DNA of 64,000 bases from Haemonchus contortus (taxonomy: Eukaryota; Nematoda; Chromadorea; Rhabditida; Trichostrongylidae). The position numbers were made by a program, and so were the translations under genes. Shown here in pieces: positions 48,801 through 58,479 of the stretch. Under the pieces are notes generated by a model. The model saw only the letters and a list, made by a program, of their open reading frames with translations. It was not told the DNA's origin and ran no database searches. Location: the NCBI GenBank assembly GCA_000469685.2, contig LS997563.1:26090397-26154396 (forward strand). The letters run 5' to 3'. Position 1 is the stretch's first letter. Each line of letters starts with the position of its first letter.

Positions 48801-49251
48801 CCACTCATCTTTTCATATTGGAGAAATGGCATCAATGCCGTGTTCGGTTTATGGAAGGACATCATCTCGACCGCTCATCCAAGTTTGTTGCTATAGTTAT
48901 TTTGTGTTGGAATCCCGGCTGAATTTTCTCAAAACTTTCCCGTAATGAAAACTGGCGGCATAGTACGTACAAAAATTCACAATAATGATATACCCTTACG
49001 CTACTCAGTTTATGCCACTCGAAGTACTCTCCAGTCTCTGGTATTTTGATCAAATCTCCAAGAAACCGCTTTGTACTAAAGTTTATAGTATGATTCCTAT
49101 TACCTTTCACTATAATGACATTCGGGAAACAGACAGCGAGTTGTTTTATCCTGTCATGAAAATCCTTATCAGATTTTCGATCAATCGAATAGCAAAAGAA
49201 GTTTTGAGGATGGTAGCTGGAACGGAGCTCGTCTTCGATGAGTGTATAGTC
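36683..49251 (-). CDS. GT14 core-2/I-branching N-acetylglucosaminyltransferase, 5' partial gene
   Basis: This is a minus-strand gene of a Golgi type II enzyme that should add beta-1,6-GlcNAc branches (family GT14, nematode branch). Exons in transcript order are 49251-49104, 46047-45941, about 43896-43780, 43636-43494, 42810-42692, 38442-38316 and 36841-36683. Conserved blocks in order are SSYHPQNFFCYSID and CFPNVIIVK, then VDNAGHFMNHAFYKCMQLLA with YLLLLQ, NHSLCSNNLSIVYAIMENL, FAKGATQASLSRAAVEWLV, DEILIQSLQITDELDMPG, AICVLGIEDLQLL with MANK, and MLPDFDYAIVDC with FNRTFL. Phases agree at every junction except around the third exon. The membrane anchor exon was not found. The gene converges on the sulfotransferase gene. 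Several introns hold transposons. Confidence 0.88.
36886..37309. mobile_element. GC-rich MITE in a GT14 intron
   Basis: The left arm (36886-36940, with GGACCACGCGGCGCGGC) and right arm (37255-37309, with GCCGCGCCGCGTGGTCC) are inverted repeats that end in GTGGGTTG-type sequence. A second inverted pair lies inside: GGACTCCGGGGGTGGGTGAG at 37089 against CTCACCCACCCCGGAGCC at about 37157. The left end is only about 40 bp from the splice acceptor of the last GT14 exon. It has no coding capacity. Poly-C runs of 10-11 sit at 37172 and 37286. Confidence 0.75.
38316..38442 (-). CDS. GT14 exon 6
   Basis: Acceptor GTCTTCTAG, donor GTAAGT, phase 2 in and phase 0 out. It encodes SHWMYGGQEFC, RRAICVLGIEDLQLL and VMANK, which match the family pattern of VCVxGxxDLxxL followed by ANK. 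The preceding intron contains the long-inverted-repeat element at 39908-40942. Confidence 0.9.
39600..39660 (-). repeat. tRNA-like SINE head
   Basis: On the minus strand, TGGCCTAGTGGCTAGTGC (39652-39635) fits the RNA polymerase III A box. AGTTCGACTCC (about 39616-39606) fits the B box. The spacing is about 10 nt shorter than in a true tRNA, and no cloverleaf is completed. It is therefore more likely a tRNA-derived SINE or tRNA pseudogene than a functional tRNA. Confidence 0.5.
39908..40942. mobile_element. Long-inverted-repeat element, copy 1
   Basis: Arms of about 290 bp (39908-40200 and 40655-40942) are inverted copies that share CACCTAATCAAGCTCGCCTC, GGTGCGAAGACTCCGCGG and ATAATGACAGTTTGGAAAAA. 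A loop of about 455 bp has no transposase. A related element with diverged arms and a similar loop lies at 62772-63845. It sits in the GT14 intron between exons 5 and 6. The transcript of that intron could fold into a long hairpin. Confidence 0.85.
42692..42810 (-). CDS. GT14 exon 5
   Basis: Acceptor CTTTTTGCAG, donor GTGAGT, ends in phase 2. It encodes FGVDEILIQSLQITDELDMP and GRFTSECL. The DE pair corresponds to the acidic PDE/VDE residues that act in catalysis in GT14 enzymes. Confidence 0.9.
43494..43636 (-). CDS. GT14 exon 4
   Basis: Acceptor GTATTTTAG (phase 1), donor GTAAAT (phase 0). It encodes LKFAKGATQASLSRAAVEWL and NLTTLISQINEQ, the conserved SRAxVEW block near the acceptor-binding region. 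Confidence 0.9.
43780..43896 (-). CDS. GT14 exon 3, borders uncertain
   Basis: The minus-strand frame gives PNHSLCSNNLSIVYAIMENL, which fits the expected segment after YLLLLQ (family pattern NHDxxxxTNxEIVxIL). No strong acceptor sits exactly before NH, and a GTGCGGAAG site adds IRAVP. No donor in the phase needed by the next exon is visible. Either a small exon is missing or the exon is damaged. The borders given are approximate. Confidence 0.5.
45719..45814. repeat. 40-bp-arm palindrome in a GT14 intron
   Basis: GATGATATTTCATAAGTG and AAAATGATGTTTT (45728-45758) are mirrored by AAAACATCATTTTCACTTAT and ATATCATCTTTTTGTG (45774-45813), with a loop of about 15 nt. Only one or two bases are unpaired. 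It is probably a small foldback MITE. Confidence 0.85.
45941..46047 (-). CDS. GT14 exon 2 of those found
   Basis: The acceptor ATGTTTTCAG joins in phase 1 and the donor GTGATT ends it in phase 0. It encodes EFNVDNAGHFMNHAFYKCMQ and GWGYLLLLQ, a hallmark of nematode GT14 proteins. A longer open frame extends upstream, but the phase selects this acceptor. Confidence 0.9.
46960..47640 (-). pseudogene. RTE AP-endonuclease domain remnant
   Basis: On the minus strand, pieces in two frames match the RTE endonuclease. VGGVVILINTNLPMNIDSYE and SLTTPFARLR come first (about 47510-47610), then FVAYAPMSRY, and farther on YQIDRIIFNRKF, equivalent to the catalytic-region pattern NEIDHIIVNxRF. The final expected GSDHRLLR block is decayed. 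Frameshifts separate the pieces, so the 218-codon open frame across the region is a composite and not a real protein. The element's 5' region appears to continue upstream to 48690. Confidence 0.8.
47755..48690 (-). mobile_element. 5' region of the RTE-like element
   Basis: It is inverted relative to 25435-26390 and homologous over most of its length, including the TCTGACAAATACTGTCTCGC and AACCGGGTGTGGGAAATCCC type blocks. On the minus strand it leads directly into the endonuclease remnant at 47640-46960. Local TCTCTACTCCCCAATCCAT repeats at 48140-48180 are extra to this copy. It lies in a GT14 intron. Confidence 0.6.
49104..49251 (-). CDS. GT14 exon 1 of those found
   Basis: The acceptor ATTACAG precedes GAC (phase 0) and the donor GTAATA ends it in phase 1. 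It encodes DYTLIEDELRSSYHPQNFFC and CFPNVIIVK, the family's early donor-sugar-side block. It lies 512 bp downstream, in gene orientation, of the mariner pair. Confidence 0.87.
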
Positions 49252-49259
49252 CTGTAATC

Positions 49260-49760
49260 TGTTTAGTCTATAATAATAAAGAAATTTTTTTCATTATCAC
49301 CTCCATTCACCACGACCACTACCTAAGCGCACTGTTGGGTAGTTTTGCTGACAAATAGGGGATATTTTCTAGCCTTCATTGAGTCAATAAGTCACTTCGA
49401 TGATATCAAATCATGAATTGAGAGGACAAAGTTGATCGAAGAGTCCACAGGCATTTGAATGACATAGTAGAGAATGGATGGACAACAAATCTTATGAAAT
49501 TCTACGGCCGCCATAGCTTTGCCGAAATGCGTGCCACCCGTGCCAGTGCATGCCAATTTTTTCGTCACTGAATCGCATCTCTTGATTTTAGCTCTAAAAG
49601 CTGACCGTGGTCAGAGATCTCTCGCCGAGCTCACACGAAGACAAGTCGCTAGAGTGTCAGGGTGAGTCAGTGCTATAGAAGGGAATGTATGCACCTTTCA
49701 CTTATTGTCGAAGCGGTGTGTCTGTTGGTGTGTCTGTGGTTGTCCGTTATTCTTATATTG
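49260..49760. other. Non-coding, upstream side of the GT14 exon
   Basis: No exon or element is recognised between the GT14 exon and the first mariner. If the missing GT14 5' exon lies above 52.2 kb, this is intron. Confidence 0.4.
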
Positions 49761-49762
49761 TA

Positions 49763-50988
49763 TTAGGTTGTCGGAAAAGTATTTGCGCATTTTGGTTTCC
49801 ATTTCGTGAAATCCTTGAGGATTGCTCTAGAGCCATCACTGCGAAATATGTGTAAGTGCAGGTCAATGCGCTCTCCAAACCATATCTGCCGTAGCATTTC
49901 GCAACGGTTATGGCTGCAAGAATCGCTCTCGACCCAAAACGAGTCAGACTGCCTTTACTTTATAAGTTCAGAAAAAAACGTTAATTCAAATCGAGCGACA
50001 GGCGACATATGCGAACCGATAGGACCATCTATTGTCTCTAATAGCGCAACAAGAAGTTGGTACAACAATTTAAAAAACGGCCACTTTGACTGAATCGAAG
50101 AAACACTGTCTGGGAGACCGATTGGCCTGAATGACGACCACCTCCTGGAACTGGTTGAAGGGGATTCCAGATGTAGTACCCGTCAGCTGAAACAGGAGCT
50201 CCTAGCCATCACGACACAGTAGCTGTCCATTTGCAACGCTTCGGAAAGACATGGAGATTCGAAGATATGGATAAGTTGTGGTCTGGGTGGCCACCACTTC
50301 CAAATAAAGAGGGATTCTTGCCCGAGCTTGATGACTTTCCGACGCACCTTTGCATGGCTGGAAGACTTAATCACTGGTAACGAGAAGTGTGTTCTCTACT
50401 TAAACCACATGAGGAAAAGCCAGTGGCTTGGATGCGTAGAGCATGGGATCCCGACCTCCAACTCAGAATTCCTTCCTCAGAAGCCAATGCCTGCGTTTGA
50501 AGCCATTCGAAAGGATCGTTCACTGGAACGTTCTACCACCAAGCTCCGCTGTCGACACTGAAGCCTAGTGTGCTTTGTGGACCAGATTGCTGCAGCTCTA
50601 GGAGAGAAAGTGAAGAAAGTCTATTTTCTTCACGACAGTGCTCGCCCACAGAAGAAGCTTCAGAGCTTGAGATGGCATGTTCTGGCCCACCCATCATATT
50701 CAACAGATCTGGCTCCAACGGATTATCATCTGCTCCTGTCGCTGACGAACTATCCGAAAAAAAGAGGTTCGATTATATGAATCAACTCGAGACGTACATT
50801 GACGACTTCTACTTCTCGAAACCTCAGGACTTCTATGCAAGCAGGAACTACAAGTTGCCTGATAAATGGCAATACCTTGTCGATAGTCAAGGTGCATATA
50901 TATGTTAATTATTAGTTGTCGTGGAAGAAAAAAAATAAAATTGAAAAAAATTGCAAAAGGTGCGAAGACTTTCCCGACAATTTTCTAA
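49763..50988 (+). mobile_element. Full-length mariner, copy 1 (bandit-like ends)
   Basis: The left end TTAGGTTGTCGGAAAAGTAT follows TA. The right end GAAGACTTTCCCGACAA is slightly damaged (extra T run before CTAA). The plus-strand transposase shows SWYNNLKNGHFD and SGRP (helix-turn-helix linker, about 50050-50130), ITGNEKCVLY (about 50366-50395), HDSARP (about 50630) and YSTDLAPTDYHLL (about 50700). The first catalytic aspartate of the DD34D triad has become asparagine (GNEK). Six codons after HDSARP are deleted relative to copy 2. Stops and frameshifts are also present, so it is inactive. The ends resemble those of hookworm bandit mariners. Confidence 0.88.
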
Positions 50989-50992
50989 TCTA

Positions 50993-52234
50993 TTAGGTTG
51001 TCGGAAAAGTCTTTGCGCCTTTTGCAATTTTTTTTTGAATTTATTTTTTTCCTTCACAATAACTAACAATTAACAAATACATGCACCATCATTATCGATA
51101 AGGTGTTGCCATTCATCAGGCAACTTGTGGTTCCTGCTTGCGTAGAATTCCTGAGGTTTCGAGAAGGAAAACTCGTCAATGTACGTCTCCAGTTGAATCA
51201 CATAATCGAACTTCTTATTTTTCGGATGGTCCGACAGCGACAGGAGCAGATGATAACCCGTTGGAGTTAGGTCTGATGAATACGGTGGGTGGGCCAGAAC
51301 ATGCCATCCCAGGCTTTGAAGCTTCTTCTGGGCCTCTTTCGAAAAGTGTGGGCGAGCACTGTCTTGGAGAAAATAGACTTTCCCGAGTTTCTCTCCTAGA
51401 GCTGCAGCAATCCGGTCCACAGGGCACACTGGGCTTCAGTGCTGACAGCGGAGTTTGGTGGTAGAAGGTCCCACTGAACGGTCCTTTTGAATGGCTTCAA
51501 ACGCTTGGCATTGCCTTCTGAGGTAGGAATTCTGGATTGGAGGTCGGGAATCCATGCTCTACGCATCCAAGCCAATGGCGCTTCCTCGTGTGGTTTGAGT
51601 AGAGGACACACTTCTCGTCGCCAGTGATTAGGTCTTCCAGCGATGCGAAGGTGCGTCGGAAAGTCATCAAGTTTAGGCATGAGTCCCTCTTCGTTTGGAG
51701 GTCATGACCACTCAGACCAAAACTTATCCATATCTCCGAATCTCCATGTCTTTCCAAGGCGATGCAAATGGACAGCTGTTGTGTCGGATGGCTATGAGCT
51801 CCTGTTTCAGCTGATGGGTACTAGACCTGGAATCTTCTTCAACCAGCTTCAGGAGATAGTCGTCATTGAGCTCAGCTAGTCTCCTAAATCGTGGTTCTTC
51901 GGTCCAGTCAAAGTGGCCATTTTTGAACTTCTTGTACCAACTTCTTGATGTGCTATCAGAGACAATGAATGGTCCTATCGCATCGCATATTCCCCTTGTC
52001 GCTCAATTTGGATTAACGTTTTTTTCTGAACTCATAAAGCAAAGGCAGTTTGACTCGCTTTGGGTCGAGAGCGATTCTTGCAGCCATATCCGTTGCGAAA
52101 TGCTACGGCAGATATGGTGTGGAGAGCGCATTGACCTGCACTTACACATATTCCGCAGTGAAGGTTCTAGAGCAATCCCCAAAGATTTCACAACATGGAA
52201 ACCAAAATGTGCAAATACTTTTCCGACAACCTAA
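50993..52234 (-). mobile_element. Full-length mariner, copy 2, opposite orientation
   Basis: The ends TTAGGTTGTCGGAAAAGTCT (50993) and the inverse of ATACTTTTCCGACAACCTAA (to 52234) are flanked by TA on both sides. The minus-strand transposase shows ITGDEKCVLY (about 51650-51680), QDSARPHFSKEA (about 51360) and YSSDLTPTGYHLL (about 51270). Here the first two aspartates are intact but the third is glycine (TGYHL, not TDYHL). The frame is also broken. It is convergent with copy 1, with a 4-bp spacer (TCTA). Confidence 0.9.
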
Positions 52235-52244
52235 TATTTTCTAA

Positions 52245-53125
52245 TCAGTCGGGTCGCCCGGCTCACGCCGTGCCTCAGCCCTTACTTCTACAAAGTAGTT
52301 AGAAAATGTACTTAGGGAGAGGGGACATCGCTCTGTCACACATCGAGGGCTAGCGTGCAGAAAACAAGGTAGACGACCTTGTCTATGCTTAAAGACGATT
52401 CTATGCGGAAGAATATATTAGTTTTTACCTGAGCTTCGAAAGGAGTAGAGCGCCGGGGTGGGATGAGATGATTATTTTGTGGAAAAAGCTAGGATGGGGC
52501 CTGCGTTGAAAATTTTATTGACCTACGTACCCCGCTGACCCTTCACTCTTTTCAAGCAAACTGAGGTGGAAGGAGCACCGGGGGGTCCAGGAACTTCTCC
52601 CTGAAGACGACGTCGCGCACACCGCACCCGCCCGTATGGCACAATTGCGATGGCAGATTGGAGCGCGTAATTTGTGAGGTAGGGAGTCCTTTAATTATTT
52701 GAATGGGCTGGCCGCTCTCTTCAACTCCAATGCAATCTTGGTCGTCGCTTATATAGGAGGAATCATTCTAATCAATCAAGTCTAATAAACATAAAAACGA
52801 AATAGAAACAGTCAAAAAAACGATCAAATCTAATAAAAAGGAAAGGCATTCAACAGAAAATATTGCGTCCTATCGATTGGCGGGGAGGCGGGGGGAGTGC
52901 GGCAACTGCAGTGACATTTGCCGCATGCCGCAAGGGAGAATGCCGCAATCGCGGAAAAGTTCCGTTACCCGAGCACCGGGGTAGATGAGTCAATAAAATT
53001 ATCTCTCAAATCAAGAAATGTTCTTGAGCACAATTATGGACTAACCTTCTTATCTGCGTTCTAGCGCTCAACGTTGAAAACAAGCGAAGGTCTCCCGATC
53101 ACATTATCGTCACCGATTTTTGTAT
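52245..53125. other. Repeat-derived, GC-rich blocks, no gene
   Basis: The block at 52445-52545 (CGCCGGGGTGGGATGAGATG onward) resembles the inner part of the 36886-37309 MITE. GAGCACCGGGG recurs at 52568 and 52970. These look like fragments of the same MITE family. No exon is seen. Confidence 0.5.
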
Positions 53126-53130
53126 AGACA

Positions 53131-53645
53131 TACAGTAGCGCTCAAAAGTATCAGACCAAATGCTTGTTCATTTGTAATTTTCAGTCATAACTCCTTTCCT
53201 ACTAGATCTAATCACGCGAAATCTCATTACTTGTAGCATTGGTGTGGTGTGAATATTTACCTATTAACCTGCAATCTGATCTTGTTCCAGATATCCCAAA
53301 AGGCTTGAACAAAAAATCAACAGGAAATACGAATAGCCTATAGCCTTTCTGAAATTCCTTTCCTTTTCGCCATGTCTAAAGTTTACGAGCGCTAATGCCG
53401 AACACAGAAGAGAAGAAAAACGTACATAAGGTCCGAATAACTGCAGACGTCACAAACTTGCTTTCAGCATAGTCTACAAACGACTTTCCCTTAGTTATGC
53501 TCACATTGCTGCTTTGCAGTCAAATAGTGTTGGATAGTGTGAAATATGCTTCAGTTAAATATATCAAAATTTCATGTGATTTGCTCCACTGGGAGTGAAG
53601 TTACGGCAAGTTAAAGTTGGTCGAATACTTTCGAGCACTACTGTA
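53131..53645. mobile_element. Tc1-type MITE (about 515 bp)
   Basis: The left end TACAGTAGCGCTCAAAAGTA (53131) and the right end TACTTTCGAGCACTACTGTA (to 53645) are inverted repeats that begin CAGTAG-GCTC, in the style of Tc1-like elements, and both abut TA. The CAGACCAA/TTGGTCGA extension continues the match. No transposase frame is present, so it is a non-autonomous deletion derivative. Confidence 0.8.
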
Positions 53646-53839
53646 CATAGCACGATGCTAGTACAGATTGAAACCACAGTTTTGAAGTCTCCACTTCACC
53701 CTAGATCACTCATTCCACTCGGCAGTCCTTACTCGACTCCATTGTCCACCCACCAGGTTACTGCTTTATATGTAAGAAGGAAATGTGGGATGGCGAAAGG
53801 AGAGATTTCCCTAGCGCTACCTTTAGCGAAATCATAAAG

Positions 53840-53918
53840 TTTCACGGACGAACAGACAAATGACCGATAAGCCGACAAACCGACAAACACCAAACGGACA
53901 AAGCGACACACCGAGTTA
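53840..53918. repeat. GACAAAC-rich simple repeat
   Basis: Imperfect CCGACAAAC/GGACAAA units. It is similar in motif to the tract at 17730-17775. Confidence 0.7.
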
Positions 53919-54209
53919 CTACTTTCGAGATGATTTGAAAAGATTTGAACTCGGTAAGGGAATTCATGGTTAATCTCTACAGCACTTATCGGGGCTTCTC
54001 ATAGACACCTGCTGCGCTTGCATACAACTGCATACTTACCTCTGCATCTTCAGATCGGCGTGGTCAAGCTGTCAAGATTGTCGCCTACGAGCCAACACTA
54101 AATACACCGCATAGTCAAGCGAGTGATTGCAGGCCTAACCTGTATCCAAGATGATTTGTAGCGTAATCAACTGTTAGTGGTGCACCCGCGCTTAAAACGA
54201 CCATGAAGG

Positions 54210-54283
54210 GATGTGTGTGTGGGTGTGCGTACGTGTGTATATGTCTGTGGTGTGTGTACATGTGTGTGTTTGTGTGTGTGATG
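54210..54283. repeat. (GT)n microsatellite
   Basis: An imperfect TGTGTG tract with interruptions. It is open in one frame only because it is repetitive. Confidence 0.9.
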
Positions 54284-54749
54284 GTCAGTTGCCACCACGC
54301 CGTATGCGATCATCTGTGACTATGAATACAATTATGACTATTTTAAAGGTGTTCGCTTCTGTCTGCTGCCAGCCGTTGGCCGCTTTTTTGTATTACTTCT
54401 TCGTATTATTACGGTACAAAATTTGTAGCTTTGTTTAAGAACGTGCTTTGTTGTCACGCACTCACCAGCATGTATTAACCAAATTGGTTATATTGTACGA
54501 GTTGGGTTGCGCACACAAACGCTTGCCTCACTAACGATCATTAACAATGAGGCATCGAGCAGCAGAGATGAATTTTTTATCTGAGCCACCCTTCGAGGAA
54601 CTGAATTGGTTGTAGATGTGGTGGGTTATAAGTTTATGTAAAAAAATTCGGAAACACTTGGCTCCAAGCGTTTGAGTCGCCTTCGCCTGATTTGTTTACC
54701 TGTTCTTAATCGAACCCCCTGATCGTTACCGCCTAGGCCGAACCAGCCT

Positions 54750-54930
54750 TCCATCCCTGCGGGTTCGCATAATTGGTACCAGACTCGTCTGGGAGGACAT
54801 AAGCACTTACTTGTTCATCGCCTGACCACCGCAAGTCATTGTAAACGCCACTACGCACTCATTACGCCACCACGATTCTGAAGTCGAGTGCGGGGCGAAT
54901 CCCTCAGACGGGATTGATTGAGGCCAAATA
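54750..54930 (-). repeat. Dispersed repeat, partner of 29060-29410
   Basis: Read on the minus strand it shares ATCCCGTCTGAGGGAT, AGAATCGTGGTGGCGT, CAATGACTTGCG and GCGATGAACAAGT with 29215-29410. It is a non-coding dispersed family. Confidence 0.65.
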
Positions 54931-54987
54931 CTTTATCCTTTTTCATTCTATTACCTCTGACCGCTTCTTTTATTTTATGTGCCGCCT

Positions 54988-55740
54988 CGTACAATACCCA
55001 CTCTAAATGTTCAAAAAACACGAAAAATAGCGTTTCCGCATTTCTTCGTCTTTTCTATGTAACTCTCTTTCTCTGTAATATTGATTTACAATTTTTGTAT
55101 AGTGTGCTATACGGTTGAACTCAACTCTCGTCCCCCATAACATGGTTCATCTAAAATTTTGAAACTCGATTTTAAAGTCCCACATTCATCAAAGTAGCTG
55201 AGGGTACGTCATTAGCAGCGACGCCTGCTATAATTATAACCTGAAGACATTCTCTTTTTATTGAAAGTAGTCTATGGAACAAGAAGTAGCTAATATTTCC
55301 TGGCATTAGGTGAAAATAAGACCATGGCAATTCTCAGTTCGTTCTGATCACTTCGATAGCAGTTTTCTAACTTGTACCAAATGGATGAATTTGGCCATGC
55401 GCCAAATCCAAATAACAGACGTTTTCAAAACGAAGAATACCCAATATTAGCTTATTTCTGTTTTCAGTGAATGGTATGCCTATTCTCCAAAAAATTTACT
55501 TTCGTAAGAATTGAAAAGTTGGGTTTGGGTCAAATAGAAAAGGTTGTATAATCGTTTAAATTTCAGAAAGCACCATTTTTTGTCACAAAGAACGTACGTT
55601 TTCTTGCTTTTTCAAGTAACATTTCCGATGTTCAGAGAGGAGCTATGCTTTGTTTCAAAAGTATTCATGCTAAACCTTTTGTGGACGATCACTGACTGTA
55701 AAAAGTCGTAAAATATCCAAACCCTAAGACTAAGTGTAGG
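54988..55740. repeat. Foldback element, left arm
   Basis: It is inverted relative to 58480-59235. Shared landmarks are TTGATTTACAATTTTTGTAT, ACATGGTTCATCTAAAATTT, GTAGCTAATATT-TTCCTG and AAGCAAGAAAACC/GGTTTTCTTGCTTT-type blocks. Together with the right arm it brackets 56043-58365. Confidence 0.8.
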
Positions 55741-56042
55741 CCCCCGATAACGCCCCCAAGCACAGGAGACAAAATCTTAATTCTTGCATTCGAACTAAAC
55801 ATCCGAAAACCTACATAATTTGAATCCATTTTAAATGGCTACTCAGTGATAGAACATCGATCCACAAAGTTCACCTCAAGTTTGCACCTTTAGCGCCGCT
55901 TTTCTACCCTTCCCATTCTCTCGGCCACCCTATTCCCTCTCCAGCTCAGCTAGCCAGGATGGAGTCGACCTCTGCGGCTCTTGGAGTAATTACCTAAAAA
56001 GTTTCTTCGCGTCTCGACGATAGTCTACATATTAATGGCACC

Positions 56043-56563
56043 TATCGCGGAATCACCGCGATCGTTGCAGCTTCTGATGCGCCGTGATCGTAGTTTCGAT
56101 ACACTTCTCACAATATAGCGCCGTGCTCGCAGCTTCGATGCGCTTCTCAAAACATAGCAGAAGAATGTGCGAATCAACGAAGCTCATCTCTTCAGAACCT
56201 AGCGAGCCGAATATAAGGGGGAAAGGAAAGCTGTGCGCATGTCTTCTTCAATCCCGTCACCTTGCCTCACTGTGCGCCTTAACCCTTTTCTTCACTTCTA
56301 TCACTTCGCCCCATTGTGCGCCTTCATCTTTTCTTCACCTTCGTCAGTTCGTCGCCTTATGCACCTTAGTCTAGAATGCTAATAATTGTCGGATTGTGAT
56401 TTATGTCAGTGCCTTGTTCCTCATATGTCATGGTTGTTGTTACTTGTTGATTGTTTACCTGTGTTGTTAAAAGGATTTAATTACCCAAGTTTGAGGGATA
56501 AATATCTGTGCGCCAGTGTGTGGTTCTGTACCGACGAACGAGTTGCGCGTATACAATATTTTT
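56043..56563 (+). repeat. 5' LTR of nested retroelement
   Basis: This is a direct repeat of 57946-58365, starting TATCGCGGAATCACCGCG and ending GAACGAGTTGCG then CAATATTTTT. It contains a promoter-like GAATATAAGGGGGAAAGG near 56210. It has about 100 bp more than the 3' copy through small insertions and a local duplication, so the element is not recent. Confidence 0.8.
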
Positions 56564-56657
56564 ATGGTGCATCGGTTATTATCGGACTTCGACCGACGAA
56601 TGTACGGCGGGAGCAAAATCCCCCAAATTCTCACAATATTTTCGCATATCACAGATT

Positions 56658-57924
56658 ATGGACCTCAGGGAAAAATTGCGCACCGTACAGCAACAACTCC
56701 CAGATTTGCAACGAGCACTACCACGACTTCCGTCTGCGCAGGAACTCCACGACAACATAGTGAAATATTGCATTGAATTTCATGATTGCACTGAAACCGT
56801 AGCACGCTTGGAAAATCATCTGCGCCTACTTAGAAACTCTCAGGAACCTGTTCTCCATCGTAGTCAAGAAGCAGAGTCATTAGAATGGCAATCAGACCTT
56901 TTACGTCTAAGATTTCTCTTCATAAAATCTCAATTGCGCACAATCTTCGCAATAGCTCCCATCTTAGTCGCACTGAAACGCACAAGCGCAGCCGAATGGG
57001 CAACGCTCATGGAAACACAGCACAAACTCGACAACAATAAGCCACTCCTCTTAAGGATGGACGCCATTGAAGTCATCACGACGGACTCACTTCAAACTCT
57101 GGACGGGATACAACTTGAACTCAAAACATTGCGCAAAGAATAACAGAAAGAGGACGAATTTGCAAAACCCGAATTCGAAAACCAAATGCGCAACAAACTA
57201 GACAGCCTTCAGCAACCTATTGTTGAGTCCCGAGAAGACATCATAATCAACTTACCTTGCGCACGAAAGCCGGCTGAGGCGGAGGAGATCGTGCACGCGA
57301 TCAAAGAAGCGCAAGACGCAGTCGAGGAACTAGACTTCGAAGAAGAAGAACCTATGGACACAGGCGCCGATGGAAAGGAAGCCCTACCCGAACTCGTAGA
57401 AGACGAACAGTCTGAGGACGATAATGAAGCGCAAAAGGAGAATCAAGAAAACGTAGACGATGAAGATTAAAGGGAGCGCAGCGTAGATAACGACGCTGAA
57501 TACGAGGAAAACGTGGACGGGGAAGATGAAAGGGAGCGCAGCCCAGAAAATGATGAAGAGTTCGGAGAGAACGCAGAAGGAGAGAAAGGACAGGGTGTCA
57601 GAAACAGGCGCAGCCGGAGAACACTACTCCGATTCATGCACTGAAGTGGTCACCGCAAGAGACCGACGTGATACCGTAGTTGCGCACGATCGGTGTGAAA
57701 TGTGTTTGGAGAGATTTTGCGCTCAAGACGAGACATGTAGCAAATTCTACACCAAATGTTATCATTTTCGTAGGCAAGGACACCATTCAGCACTTTGCAC
57801 GTTTCCCGAACACAGTGATGACGTCAGATCGCGTATTGAAAGAGCCCGTAGAGCGCGCTGGGATTGTCTCGACACTTTACATCATTTACGCCATGAGTGG
57901 CTCTTCCTCCAAGACCTGCTATAA
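56658..57924 (+). pseudogene. gag-like gene of LTR retroelement, BEL/Pao-like, no pol
   Basis: From an ATG just inside the 5' LTR, one frame runs through a stop at 57141-57143 and another at 57468-57470. It encodes a helical, Gln/Leu-rich N-terminal part (MDLREKLRTVQQQLPDLQ onward) and then a very acidic Glu/Asp-rich region with short repeats (57300-57560). After a frame change, 57690-57800 gives a cysteine-histidine knuckle (CTKCYHF then GHHSALC) of the HHxxLC type seen in BEL/Pao Gag proteins. No protease, reverse transcriptase or integrase is present between the LTRs, which enclose only about 1.4 kb. It therefore depended on other elements for movement and is now broken. Confidence 0.65.
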
Positions 57925-57945
57925 CATAGGAGTCGCGCGCCGGCA

Positions 57946-58365
57946 TATCGCGGAATCACCGCGAGCGTTGCAGCTTCTGATGCGCCGTGATCGTAGTTTC
58001 GATGCACTTCTCAAAACATAGCAGAAGGATGTGCGATATCAAGGAAGCTCATCTCTTCAGATTCTAGCGAGCAGAATATAAGGGGGAAAGGAAAGTTGTG
58101 CGCATCTCTTCTTCACTCCCGTCACTTTGCCCCATTGTGCGCCTTCATCTTTTCTTCACCTTCGTCAGTTCGTCGCCTCATGGGCTTCAGTTTAGAATGC
58201 TAATAATTGTCTGATTGTGATTTATGTCAGTGCCTTGATTGCTACTTGTTGATTGTTTACCTGTGTTGTTAAAAGGTTTAATTACCCAAGTTTGAGAGAT
58301 AAATATCTGTGTGCCAGTGTGTGGTTCTGTACCGACGAACGAGTTGCGTGGTGACAATATTTTTT
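57946..58365 (+). repeat. 3' LTR of nested retroelement
   Basis: Direct repeat of the 5' LTR with substitutions and deletions (420 against 521 bp). It includes AATATAAGGGGGAAAGGAAA near 58075, the same promoter-like block. Confidence 0.8.
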
Positions 58366-58479
58366 GCACCGCAGTCGTAAACTGTTTTAAAACCCACAAA
58401 TTCAAATATAGCCGCTACCTTAACTTACTAATGAACTTGAAAATGGCGCAAATATTCAAAATTATACGAATTACCCACG

